DNA of 28,686 nucleotides from Betaproteobacteria bacterium. GTDB taxonomy: Bacteria; Pseudomonadota; Gammaproteobacteria; Burkholderiales; Burkholderiaceae_C. Positions 8,471 to 15,398 of this stretch are shown here, piece by piece. The stretch covers positions 1 through 28,686 of the forward strand of contig RFTR01000005.1 of NCBI GenBank assembly GCA_009923345.1, read 5' to 3'. Positions within the stretch are counted from its first letter, which is position 1. Every line of letters starts with the position of its first letter. The notes beneath the pieces were generated by a model. The model was given only the letters and a program-made list of their open reading frames with translations, was not told the DNA's origin and searched no databases. Both the position numbers and the translations under genes were made by a program.

Positions 8471-9517
8471 ATGATCAAGCGTTCTTTTCTAAAAACTACC
8501 CTCGGCTTGGCATTAGCCACCGCATTTGGCTTGGCCTCAGCGCAGACAACACCTATCAAATTCCAGTTGGACTGGCGCTTTGAAGGCCCTGCGGCCCTAT
8601 TTCTAGTACCTGCTGCTAAGGGCTATTTCAAAGACGCCAAGCTCGACGTCACCGTAGATGCTGGCAACGGCTCAGGCGGCGCGGTCACCCGCGTAGCTTC
8701 TGGTTCATACGACTTGGGCTTTGCCGACTTGGCTGCCTTGATGGAATTCCACGCCAACAACCCCGACGCGCCTAACAAGCCTGTCGCGGTGATGATGGTC
8801 TACAACAACACGCCTGCCTCTGTCATGGCTTTGAAGAAGTCTGGCATCAAAACACCTGGCGACTTGGCTGGCAAAAAACTAGGCGCCCCCGTATTTGACG
8901 CTGGACGCCGTGCCTTCCCCATCTTTGCCAAGGCCAATGAGATTGGCAACGTCACTTGGACCGCGATGGACCCACCTCTGCGTGAAACCATGTTGGTTCG
9001 TGGCGATGTAGACGCGATCACTGGCTTTACCTTTACTTCCCTTCTCAATATCGAAGCGCGCGGCGTCAAAGCCGAAGACGTCGTGGTGTTGCAATACCCT
9101 GACTACGGTGTGAAGTTGTATGGCAACGCCATCATCGCCAGTCCCAAGATGATCAAAGAGAACCCAGCGGCTATCAAAGCGTTTTTGAGCGCATTTGCCA
9201 AAGGCATGAAGGATGTGATCAAAGACCCAGCTGTTGCGATCGAATCTGTCAAGGCGCGCGACGGCATCATCAACGTCGAGCTCGAGACCCGTCGCTTGAA
9301 GCTCGCGATTGACACTGTGATCAACAGCGCAGATGCCCGTGCCGAGGGTTTTGGCCAAATTAAAGGGCCCCGTTTGTCTTTGATGGCTTCGCAAGTCTCT
9401 GACGCTTTCAACACCAAAACCCGTGTCAAAGCGGACGATATTTGGAACGGATCTTTCTTGCCAACCGCTAAAGAACTCGACGTTTTGCCTGCACCTAAAG
9501 CAGCCGCAAAGAAATAA
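8471..9517 (+). CDS. ABC transporter substrate-binding protein, NMT1/THI5-like (NrtA/SsuA/TauA type)
   Basis: Periplasmic binding component of an importer. The first 24 residues form a Sec signal peptide (MIKRSFLKTTLGLALATAFG, cleavage after ASA). The mature protein begins with PIKFQLDWRFEGPAALFLV, followed by AAKGYFKDAKLDVTV and GSYDLGFADLAALM, the typical NMT1-like pattern. AGGAG at 8461-8465 is a strong ribosome-binding site six bases before the ATG. An ATPase and a permease follow in the same direction, completing a three-gene transporter. The family takes up thiamine precursors, nitrate, sulfonates, taurine, and similar small molecules. Nothing in the sequence or the neighbours fixes the ligand; divergence from the uronate cluster is not enough to infer a shared substrate. 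Confidence 0.92.
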   Translation: MIKRSFLKTTLGLALATAFGLASAQTTPIKFQLDWRFEGPAALFLVPAAKGYFKDAKLDVTVDAGNGSGGAVTRVASGSYDLGFADLAALMEFHANNPDAPNKPVAVMMVYNNTPASVMALKKSGIKTPGDLAGKKLGAPVFDAGRRAFPIFAKANEIGNVTWTAMDPPLRETMLVRGDVDAITGFTFTSLLNIEARGVKAEDVVVLQYPDYGVKLYGNAIIASPKMIKENPAAIKAFLSAFAKGMKDVIKDPAVAIESVKARDGIINVELETRRLKLAIDTVINSADARAEGFGQIKGPRLSLMASQVSDAFNTKTRVKADDIWNGSFLPTAKELDVLPAPKAAAKK

Positions 9518-9532
9518 ACCAACGGCTACTTG

Positions 9533-10339
9533 ATGACTGAAACTGCTGACAACTTTGTCGACTTTCAAAATGTATGGCTGGCCTACAACGATGAACTCTT
9601 AGCGAAGGACCACTTTGCTGTAGAGGACATCAATTTGCAGGTCAAACAAGGCGAGTTCATTGCCATCGTGGGGCCTTCAGGTTGCGGCAAGTCCACTTTC
9701 ATGAAGCTCACCACGGGTTTAAAAAAACCCAGCCGTGGTGAGATTTTTGTAGATAAACAACCCGTCACTGGACCGCTCAAGATCAGTGGTATGGCGTTTC
9801 AAGCGCCTTCGCTTCTGCCTTGGCGCACCACACTCGACAACGTCTTGTTGCCGCTTGAAATTGTCGAACCCTTCCGCGCGCAGTTCAAAGCGCGCAAAGA
9901 AGAGTTTGAAGCACGTGCCATCAAACTTTTGCAAACCGTTGGTTTGGGTGGATATGAGCGTAAATTTCCATGGGAACTTTCTGGCGGCATGCAACAACGC
10001 GCCAGTATTTGCCGCGCGCTCATCCATGAACCCAAGATGCTGCTACTAGACGAGCCTTTTGGCGCGCTTGATGCCTTCACACGTGAAGAGCTTTGGTGCA
10101 CCTTGCGCGATCTTTGGACAGAGCAAAAGTTCAACGTGATTTTGGTGACCCACGACCTGCGCGAATCGGTCTTTTTAGCCGACACCGTCTACGTGATGAG
10201 CAAAAGCCCAGGACGCTTTGTTGTGAAACGCCATATCGATTTACCGCGTCCGCGTGACCTCGAAGTCACTTACACACCGGCCTTCACCGACATCGTGCAC
10301 GAGTTGCGCAGCCACATTGGGGCGATCAGAAAATCATGA
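9533..10339 (+). CDS. ABC transporter ATP-binding protein (SsuB/TauB/NrtD type)
   Basis: Cytoplasmic ATPase that powers the importer. With the ATG at 9533 (MTETADNF; 268 aa) the motifs are: Walker A GPSGCGKS at 47-54, Q-loop Gln90, signature LSGGMQQ at 149-155, Walker B MLLLDE at 169-174, D-loop GALD, and switch His207 in VTHDLRES. A TTG at 9530 gives one extra residue but the ATG is the natural start. All catalytic residues are intact. It begins 15 bases after the binding-protein stop and overlaps the permease start by four bases (ATGA), so the three genes are one operon. Confidence 0.95.
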   Translation: MTETADNFVDFQNVWLAYNDELLAKDHFAVEDINLQVKQGEFIAIVGPSGCGKSTFMKLTTGLKKPSRGEIFVDKQPVTGPLKISGMAFQAPSLLPWRTTLDNVLLPLEIVEPFRAQFKARKEEFEARAIKLLQTVGLGGYERKFPWELSGGMQQRASICRALIHEPKMLLLDEPFGALDAFTREELWCTLRDLWTEQKFNVILVTHDLRESVFLADTVYVMSKSPGRFVVKRHIDLPRPRDLEVTYTPAFTDIVHELRSHIGAIRKS

Positions 10340-11100
10340 GTCAAAAACAATTAGAACGTTACGCGCCTTGGGGCTTGTTAGTCCTCACTATCGCTTTGTG
10401 GCAAATAATTTGCAGCGCTTTCTCTGTATCCGAATTTATTTTCCCAAGCCCCTTGCGTATTTGGCAGCAAATGGTGGAGTTTCGCGACGTGATTGCCGCA
10501 CACGCATGGCGCACGTTTTGGGTCACCATGGCAGGCTTTGGTATTGCTATTGTCGTAGGCGTATTGCTGGGCTTTGTGATCGGCAGTTCACGCTTGGCCT
10601 ATGCAGCGGTCTACCCGTTGATGACCGGTTTTAATGCATTGCCCAAAGCGGCCTTTGTGCCTATTTTGGTGGTGTGGTTTGGCATTGGCGTCGGCCCAGC
10701 CATCTTGACTGCGTTTTTGATCAGCTTTTTCCCCATCATGGTGAACATCGCCACGGGCTTGGCCACGCTCGAGCCTGAATTGGAAGATGTGCTGCGCGTT
10801 TTGGGCGCCAAACGTTGGGACGTATTGGTGAAAGTCGGCTTGCCCCGCTCCATGCCTTACTTTTATGGCTCGCTCAAAGTGGCGATCACGCTAGCTTTTG
10901 TTGGCACTACCGTATCTGAAATGACTGCCGCCAACGAAGGCATCGGGTATTTACTGATATCTGCCGGTTCCGCCATGCAAATGGGCCTGGCTTTCGCTGG
11001 ATTGGTGGTGGTGGGCGCGATGGCGATGGTGATGTATGAGCTCTTTAGCTACGTAGAAAAGCACACCACGGCTTGGGCGCACAGAAGCTCGCAAAACTAA
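10336..11100 (+). CDS. ABC transporter permease (SsuC/TauC type)
   Basis: Inner-membrane channel of the importer, 254 aa. About six membrane segments are visible, starting with WGLLVLTIALWQIICSAF, then FGIAIVVGVLLGFVIG, AAFVPILVVWFGIGVG, ILTAFLISFFPIMVNIA and a C-terminal AGLVVVGAMAMVMYELF. The coupling-loop (EAA) region is LRVLGAKRWDVLVKVGLPRS, which contacts the ATPase. Length and layout are normal for the BPD_transp_1 family. It is translationally coupled to the ATPase gene through an ATGA overlap and closes the operon; the following 82 bases contain no clear terminator hairpin. Confidence 0.94.
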   Translation: MSQKQLERYAPWGLLVLTIALWQIICSAFSVSEFIFPSPLRIWQQMVEFRDVIAAHAWRTFWVTMAGFGIAIVVGVLLGFVIGSSRLAYAAVYPLMTGFNALPKAAFVPILVVWFGIGVGPAILTAFLISFFPIMVNIATGLATLEPELEDVLRVLGAKRWDVLVKVGLPRSMPYFYGSLKVAITLAFVGTTVSEMTAANEGIGYLLISAGSAMQMGLAFAGLVVVGAMAMVMYELFSYVEKHTTAWAHRSSQN

Positions 11101-11182
11101 TCCGTTATCATCTTTCTCCTCTCGGCCGACTTTGTTGGTTTTATCAATAAAGTCACTTTTCCACAAATAACTGCTATAAATT

Positions 11183-11758
11183 ATGGAAACATCATCCGAA
11201 CACCCACATCCCGAAGTCGACACTGGAGTCAACTATTGGTTTTTATTTTTAATGGCCCTTATCGTCGTAGCGGTAACGTGGCTTGGCATCATCAACTTCA
11301 AAGAAGGCAGAAAAACCGAAGACGCCAAATCCAATGGCGAAGCTTGGGTCGCTTGGTTGACTGAACAAGGCACCCAGCGTTTTGAAGCAGACTACAAAAT
11401 TGAAGCCTGCAAAGGTGGCGTGGTGCCCACTGGCGACCCAGCTAAATCCGATACACCTGTTTTGGGCACCTGGGGTGCGTGTCTTGACTACATCATGAAA
11501 AACACCGAGCTCAAAGACCAAAACAACACTTTTCTCAACAAACCCCCGCATTTGATTGAAAAATGTATCCCTTCCGATCTTTCTACCTCTGGCGCCATCG
11601 TCATTGAAGATTTGAAGCCCACGCCTGCAGGATCCGCCATTCCATTCGTGGGATCGCAATTGGTAGAAACAGACCCCATCGATTACAAAATGCAGTTGCG
11701 CGTCTCGGTGTGCGACAAGGGCGGTTACGCCATCAAAGTTGCTGAATTTGAATTCTGA
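11183..11758 (+). CDS. Hypothetical one-TM protein with four cysteines, leading the channel block
   Basis: I do not recognise a family. The 191-residue protein has an acidic, His/Pro-containing N-terminus (1-17), one membrane helix (about 18-38, YWFLFLMALIVVAVTWLGII), a charged segment KEGRKTEDAK, then a soluble domain with exactly four cysteines at 76, 100, 128 and 177. Even spacing and number suggest two disulfides or a metal site. The positive-inside rule places the KEGRK side in the cytoplasm, whereas disulfides would need the periplasm, so topology is open. It ends 8 bases before the tandem-sensor channel, implying co-expression and perhaps an accessory subunit role. The ATG is preceded by CTATAAATT, with no Shine-Dalgarno. 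Its first 11 coding bases (ATGGAAACATC) equal those of the next gene. Confidence 0.75.
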   Translation: METSSEHPHPEVDTGVNYWFLFLMALIVVAVTWLGIINFKEGRKTEDAKSNGEAWVAWLTEQGTQRFEADYKIEACKGGVVPTGDPAKSDTPVLGTWGACLDYIMKNTELKDQNNTFLNKPPHLIEKCIPSDLSTSGAIVIEDLKPTPAGSAIPFVGSQLVETDPIDYKMQLRVSVCDKGGYAIKVAEFEF

Positions 11759-11766
11759 GGTGCACC

Positions 11767-13413
11767 ATGGAAACATCTAAAGACCAATTCTTAAAGAACC
11801 TCGACGTTCACGCACTGCTTGGACGCCAAGATAAAGAAGCTGATATTCCAAAAGACTTGCCTATGCGCAAGTGGCTGTATGCCTGGCTTTTAGACCCAAA
11901 TATTGAAGGTAACTACCAAAAATCTTTGGATAAGTGGATCAGTTTGCTGATCATTGCTAGTTTGTTCTCTTTGATGTTCGAGCACGTGCCCGCCGTGTTT
12001 GAGCCTCACCAATTCTTGTTTGAGATTTTTGATATTTTCTCGGTAGTGGTTTTCACTATTGAGTACGCCTTACGCCTTTACTTGGCGCCAGAGGACGAAG
12101 AATTTAAAACGCGCAATCACTCTCGCTTGGCCTTTATCAAGAGTCCATTTGCCATCATCGACTTGCTTGCCATCGCACCTTTCTACCTCAAACTAATCGG
12201 CCTTGATCTCGACTTGCGCGTATTGCGGTTCTTGCGGTTATTGCGGATCATGAAGCTGTTTCGCATCATCATTCCCGCTATTGCTGAATTCAAAGAACTC
12301 AACAAAGGCCGCACCTTCCGCCAAAAAGTACACGCCTTGGTTTTCCCAAGCCCTTTCGGTGGAACCGCACAGGTTATTTTTGAGGTGTTTATTGCGGTTT
12401 GGGTATTGCTATCCGTTCTGTCAGTGATCTTGGAATCTGTGCACAGCATTTCCTACATACTCAACATGCAATTTGTGGTTCTAGATGCTGTGGCCGTGGG
12501 TATCTTCACGATTGAATACTTCATGCGTATTTACTCATGCGTGGAAGAACCTGGCTTCAAAGGCGCAATCGCTGGACGTTTCAAACAAGCCAAAACGCCA
12601 TCCACATTCATTGATTTCTTAGCAATCTTGCCCTTCTTCTTAGAAGTCTTCCTGCATCACCTGATTGATCTTCGTTTCTTGCGAGTCTTCCGTCTCGCCC
12701 GATTGCTCAAGTTGACCCGCGGTAATGACGCAACAGTCACGCTCTTTAGAGTAATCAAGCGCGAGTGGCCCATGATCAGCTCAGCTGCTTTCATCATGAT
12801 GTTGCTGGTGGTGCTCACTGCGAGCTTAGGGTATTTGTTTGAACACGAAGCGCAAGCTGAGAAGTTTGACAATATTCCCAATTCCATTTACTGGGCTGTC
12901 ATAACCTTGGCCTCAGTGGGTTATGGTGATATTTCACCGGTCACCCCCATCGGTCGGGCTATGACCACCGTCATGGCGTTGGTAGGTATTGGTATTTTTG
13001 CCATCCCTGCTGCTCTGCTGGCATCTGCATTCAGTGACGAACTCGCTAAAGAGCGTGACGCTCTGAAGGCCAACTTGTTCGCCATTTTGAAAGATGGCCA
13101 TATCGATAAAGAAGAGGCCTTGGTTATTCGAAGAGAAGCCAAGCGCTTACATCTCACGATTGAAGAGGTAAACGCGCTCATTGAAACCGTGATCAAAGAA
13201 CACGAACTCGAAGAACGTAACCCTTGGCCTGTTCACAAGATTGCCGAAAAACCTGAGCTCGCTGTCGAACATTTCAAAAATTTGCTTAGCCAAATACGCC
13301 AGCTTGGCGTTCACACTGATCGCGCTGAATTTGAAAGACTTGCTAGCGATAAGCACCGCTTGTCTGAGCTCGAACTCGACTTGTGGCACAGGATTCAAAA
13401 CAAATCGTCATAA
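11767..13413 (+). CDS. Tandem voltage-sensor potassium-channel-like protein (VSD-VSD-pore)
   Basis: A 548-residue membrane protein of the voltage-gated ion channel superfamily with an unusual layout. Sensor 1: S1 about 57-72, S2 84-104, S3 125-144, and S4 148-168 with basic residues at 151, 154, 157, 160, 163 and 166. No pore follows; instead sensor 2 has S1 203-224, S2 236-255, S3 280-296, and S4 301-318 with basic residues at 303, 306, 309, 312, 315 and 318. Then come S5 (336-358), a pore helix with filter SVGYGD (383-388), and S6 (395-422). The cytoplasmic tail contains an acidic helical module near 440-475 (KDGHIDKEE) and further helices to the end. GAGGTG precedes the ATG. The GYGD filter predicts K+ selectivity. 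The doubled sensor with a single pore is not a layout I know from a characterised channel. Confidence 0.9.
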   Translation: METSKDQFLKNLDVHALLGRQDKEADIPKDLPMRKWLYAWLLDPNIEGNYQKSLDKWISLLIIASLFSLMFEHVPAVFEPHQFLFEIFDIFSVVVFTIEYALRLYLAPEDEEFKTRNHSRLAFIKSPFAIIDLLAIAPFYLKLIGLDLDLRVLRFLRLLRIMKLFRIIIPAIAEFKELNKGRTFRQKVHALVFPSPFGGTAQVIFEVFIAVWVLLSVLSVILESVHSISYILNMQFVVLDAVAVGIFTIEYFMRIYSCVEEPGFKGAIAGRFKQAKTPSTFIDFLAILPFFLEVFLHHLIDLRFLRVFRLARLLKLTRGNDATVTLFRVIKREWPMISSAAFIMMLLVVLTASLGYLFEHEAQAEKFDNIPNSIYWAVITLASVGYGDISPVTPIGRAMTTVMALVGIGIFAIPAALLASAFSDELAKERDALKANLFAILKDGHIDKEEALVIRREAKRLHLTIEEVNALIETVIKEHELEERNPWPVHKIAEKPELAVEHFKNLLSQIRQLGVHTDRAEFERLASDKHRLSELELDLWHRIQNKSS

Positions 13414-13441
13414 AACCTTGGGTCTTTTCCCCATAAACTAA

Positions 13442-13474
13442 ATGCCACCCGTTCAAAGGGGTGGCATCTTGTTT
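13442..13474 (+). terminator. Hairpin with T-rich tail between first and second channel genes
   Basis: ATGCCACCC (13442-13450) pairs perfectly with GGGTGGCAT (13459-13467) around an 8-base loop, and CTTGTTTT follows. This is a plausible intrinsic terminator or attenuator in the 98-base gap; the interrupted T tract suggests it is leaky. It could lower expression of the two downstream channels relative to the first, or mark the end of the first transcript. Confidence 0.6.
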
Positions 13475-13511
13475 TAAGCCCATGCTTTTGTAAATTTTTT
13501 CTATAAAAATA

Positions 13512-14423
13512 ATGACCTCTGGCTTCAAACATACCCTGATGGAGATCATGGATGGTTCGCCCAAACATGCGGCAAGTCGCTGGGTAGAACTTGTCATCAC
13601 CATCGTTGTTTTGGTCAATTGCTCTGCGGTCATCTTGGATTCTGTGCCCGAGATCCATGCGCAATACAAAGACTTCTTTCATGAATTGGAGTTTTGGAGT
13701 GTGATGTTCTTCACCACCGAGTACATCGCACGCGTTTGGTCATTGGGCGCAAAATATGCGGCGTCTGAAGGGGGTAGCTGGAAAGGACGCCGTCAATACA
13801 TCTTCAGCCCATTTGGCTTGGTGGACTTCTTTGCCACCATGCCTTATTACTTGCATATCTTCTTTCCATATTTGGACTTACGCATCTTGCGTGTATTGCG
13901 CTTATTACGTATTTTGAAACTCTCCAAATACAACACTGCTTTGCAGGATTTGTTCCAAGCGGTTTACTCAGAGCGACAAGCTTTTGGCTCTGCAGTTTTC
14001 TTACTTACTATCGCTACCGTCGTTTCGGCATCTCTCATGCATTTTGCGGAGGGGCACGAACAACCTGAATTCTTTGGAACGATTCCGCATTCCATTTATT
14101 GGGCGATCATCACCATTACTTCCGGGTATGGCAATGTAGAACCCGTGACCAAAGCTGGCGAGACCATTGCGCTCATTACGGGGTTCTTAGGCGTGTGTAT
14201 GGCAGCAATCATGACCGGTATCGTGGCATCTGCTTTCTCCAACCAAGTCGCGCGTAAAAAAGCCGCTTTTGAAGCACAACTTCGTGAGATTTTTTCTGAT
14301 GGTGTTGTATCTGATGAAGAAAAAGAAACGCTCAAACGATTACAAGCCCATTATCGGCTGACAGACGTTCAAGTAGAAGCTATGTTGCAGCGCGCGCAAA
14401 ATAAGTCAGCTATCAAAGGCTAA
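13512..14423 (+). CDS. Six-TM voltage-gated channel-like protein with shortened filter TSGYGN
   Basis: A 303-residue ion-transport-domain protein: S1 about 24-44, S2 58-76, S3 98-117, S4 122-139 with basic residues at 124, 127, 130, 133, 136 and 139, S5 about 156-177, pore helix 194-201, filter T203-S-G-Y-G-N208, S6 about 215-242. Aligned with the preceding channel (TLASVGYGD) the filter reads TITS-GYGN: the residue before the first Gly is missing and the final Asp is Asn. The coding bases confirm this (ACT TCC GGG TAT GGC AAT). The tail repeats the acidic helical module (FSDGVVSDEE, 261-270). Full-length similarity to the next gene, including EIMDG near the N-terminus, supports the ATG at 13512 despite no Shine-Dalgarno; CTATAAAAATA precedes it. 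Ion selectivity cannot be called from the sequence. Confidence 0.88.
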   Translation: MTSGFKHTLMEIMDGSPKHAASRWVELVITIVVLVNCSAVILDSVPEIHAQYKDFFHELEFWSVMFFTTEYIARVWSLGAKYAASEGGSWKGRRQYIFSPFGLVDFFATMPYYLHIFFPYLDLRILRVLRLLRILKLSKYNTALQDLFQAVYSERQAFGSAVFLLTIATVVSASLMHFAEGHEQPEFFGTIPHSIYWAIITITSGYGNVEPVTKAGETIALITGFLGVCMAAIMTGIVASAFSNQVARKKAAFEAQLREIFSDGVVSDEEKETLKRLQAHYRLTDVQVEAMLQRAQNKSAIKG

Positions 14424-14429
14424 TAGACC

Positions 14430-15362
14430 ATGGCATCTATTCAGCGTATTCGTCGCAGAGCCTATGAAATTATGGACGGAGCCGTTCCTGACAAGTACAG
14501 CCATTTCGTTGAAATTTTTGTTGCCTTGCTGGTGGTTGCCAATGTGATAGGCATCATTTTGGAATCTGTCCCTGAGATACATGAAGCCTTTGAAGCAGAG
14601 TTTCATGCATTCGATTTATTCAGCGTCGCTGTGTTTTCCGTTGAATTTGTGATGCGCGTCTGGTCCTACGGCGAGAAATATCTGCATGACGAAGGCGGCT
14701 CCGAATGGAAAGGCCGCAAAGAGTATTTGTTTAGCTTCTACGGCATCATCGATTTCGTCAGCACGGTGCCGTTTTATTTGCAATTGATTTTGCCTGGCGC
14801 AGATTTGCGCGTCTTGCGAATGTTCCGCTTGTTGCGGATCTTCAAGCTCTCTCGCTACAACAGCGCCTTTGACGATATGGTGGCCGCCGTTAAAGCTGAG
14901 CGCGATTCTTTCTCGTCTGCTATTTTCTTGTTATTTATCAGTTGCTTGTTGTTTTCTTCGTTGATCTACATCATCGAGGGCCACAAGCAACCCGAAATCT
15001 TCCCGTCTATTCCGGCTGCCATGCATTGGTTTGTCATCACCATTGTGGCCGGCTGGGGTAACGTAGACCCCGTTACTTTTGTCGGTACGATTTTGGTCAT
15101 CTTTACGCAAATTCTTTCGATTGCGTTGGCCGCGATCTTGACCGGCGTGGTCTCTACCGCATACACCGCACAAGTAGAGCGCCGTCAAGCCATGTATGAA
15201 ATGGAAGTTCGTGCAGTTCTATCTGACGGCGTCGTGACTGAAGAAGAACAAGCTAAATTGAAAATCATGCAAGCCAAACTCGGAATGTCTGATGAACAAG
15301 TTCAGGCTATCGCTGAACAAATCAAAGAAGAGAAAAAACTGTCCGAAACAGGCGACTCTTGA
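14430..15362 (+). CDS. Six-TM voltage-gated channel-like protein with filter VAGWGN
   Basis: A 310-residue paralogue of the preceding gene, starting 6 bases after its stop. S1 about 26-44, S2 60-78, S3 102-121, S4 125-142 with basic residues at 127, 130, 133, 136, 139 and 142, S5 160-182, filter region T204-I-V-A-G-W-G-N211, S6 about 217-245. Compared with a classical TxxTVGYGD filter it lacks one residue, has Trp for Tyr and Asn for Asp, and has Ala where Thr/Ser usually sits. The cytoplasmic tail again has the acidic module (LSDGVVTEEE, 264-273) followed by a helix and an acidic/basic end. The shared EGHxQPE turret with the second channel suggests the two pair. It may be a modulatory subunit or a channel of unusual selectivity. 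Confidence 0.88.
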   Translation: MASIQRIRRRAYEIMDGAVPDKYSHFVEIFVALLVVANVIGIILESVPEIHEAFEAEFHAFDLFSVAVFSVEFVMRVWSYGEKYLHDEGGSEWKGRKEYLFSFYGIIDFVSTVPFYLQLILPGADLRVLRMFRLLRIFKLSRYNSAFDDMVAAVKAERDSFSSAIFLLFISCLLFSSLIYIIEGHKQPEIFPSIPAAMHWFVITIVAGWGNVDPVTFVGTILVIFTQILSIALAAILTGVVSTAYTAQVERRQAMYEMEVRAVLSDGVVTEEEQAKLKIMQAKLGMSDEQVQAIAEQIKEEKKLSETGDS

Positions 15363-15398
15363 TACCGACAACTCTTACCCTAAACTCCTCGCACCATT

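Noticed and set aside
11183..11777. Identical 11-base start (ATGGAAACATC) of the four-cysteine protein and first channel as evidence of gene duplication.
   Set aside because: The proteins share nothing after the first four residues; the match is most easily explained by chance or a common initiation context.
12804..14535. Two copies of the E. coli Chi octamer GCTGGTGG on the + strand (12804-12811 and 14528-14535), near recBCD.
   Set aside because: Both encode Leu-Val runs in membrane helices, the expected chance count for a window this size on two strands is about one, and the Chi sequence of this organism is unknown.
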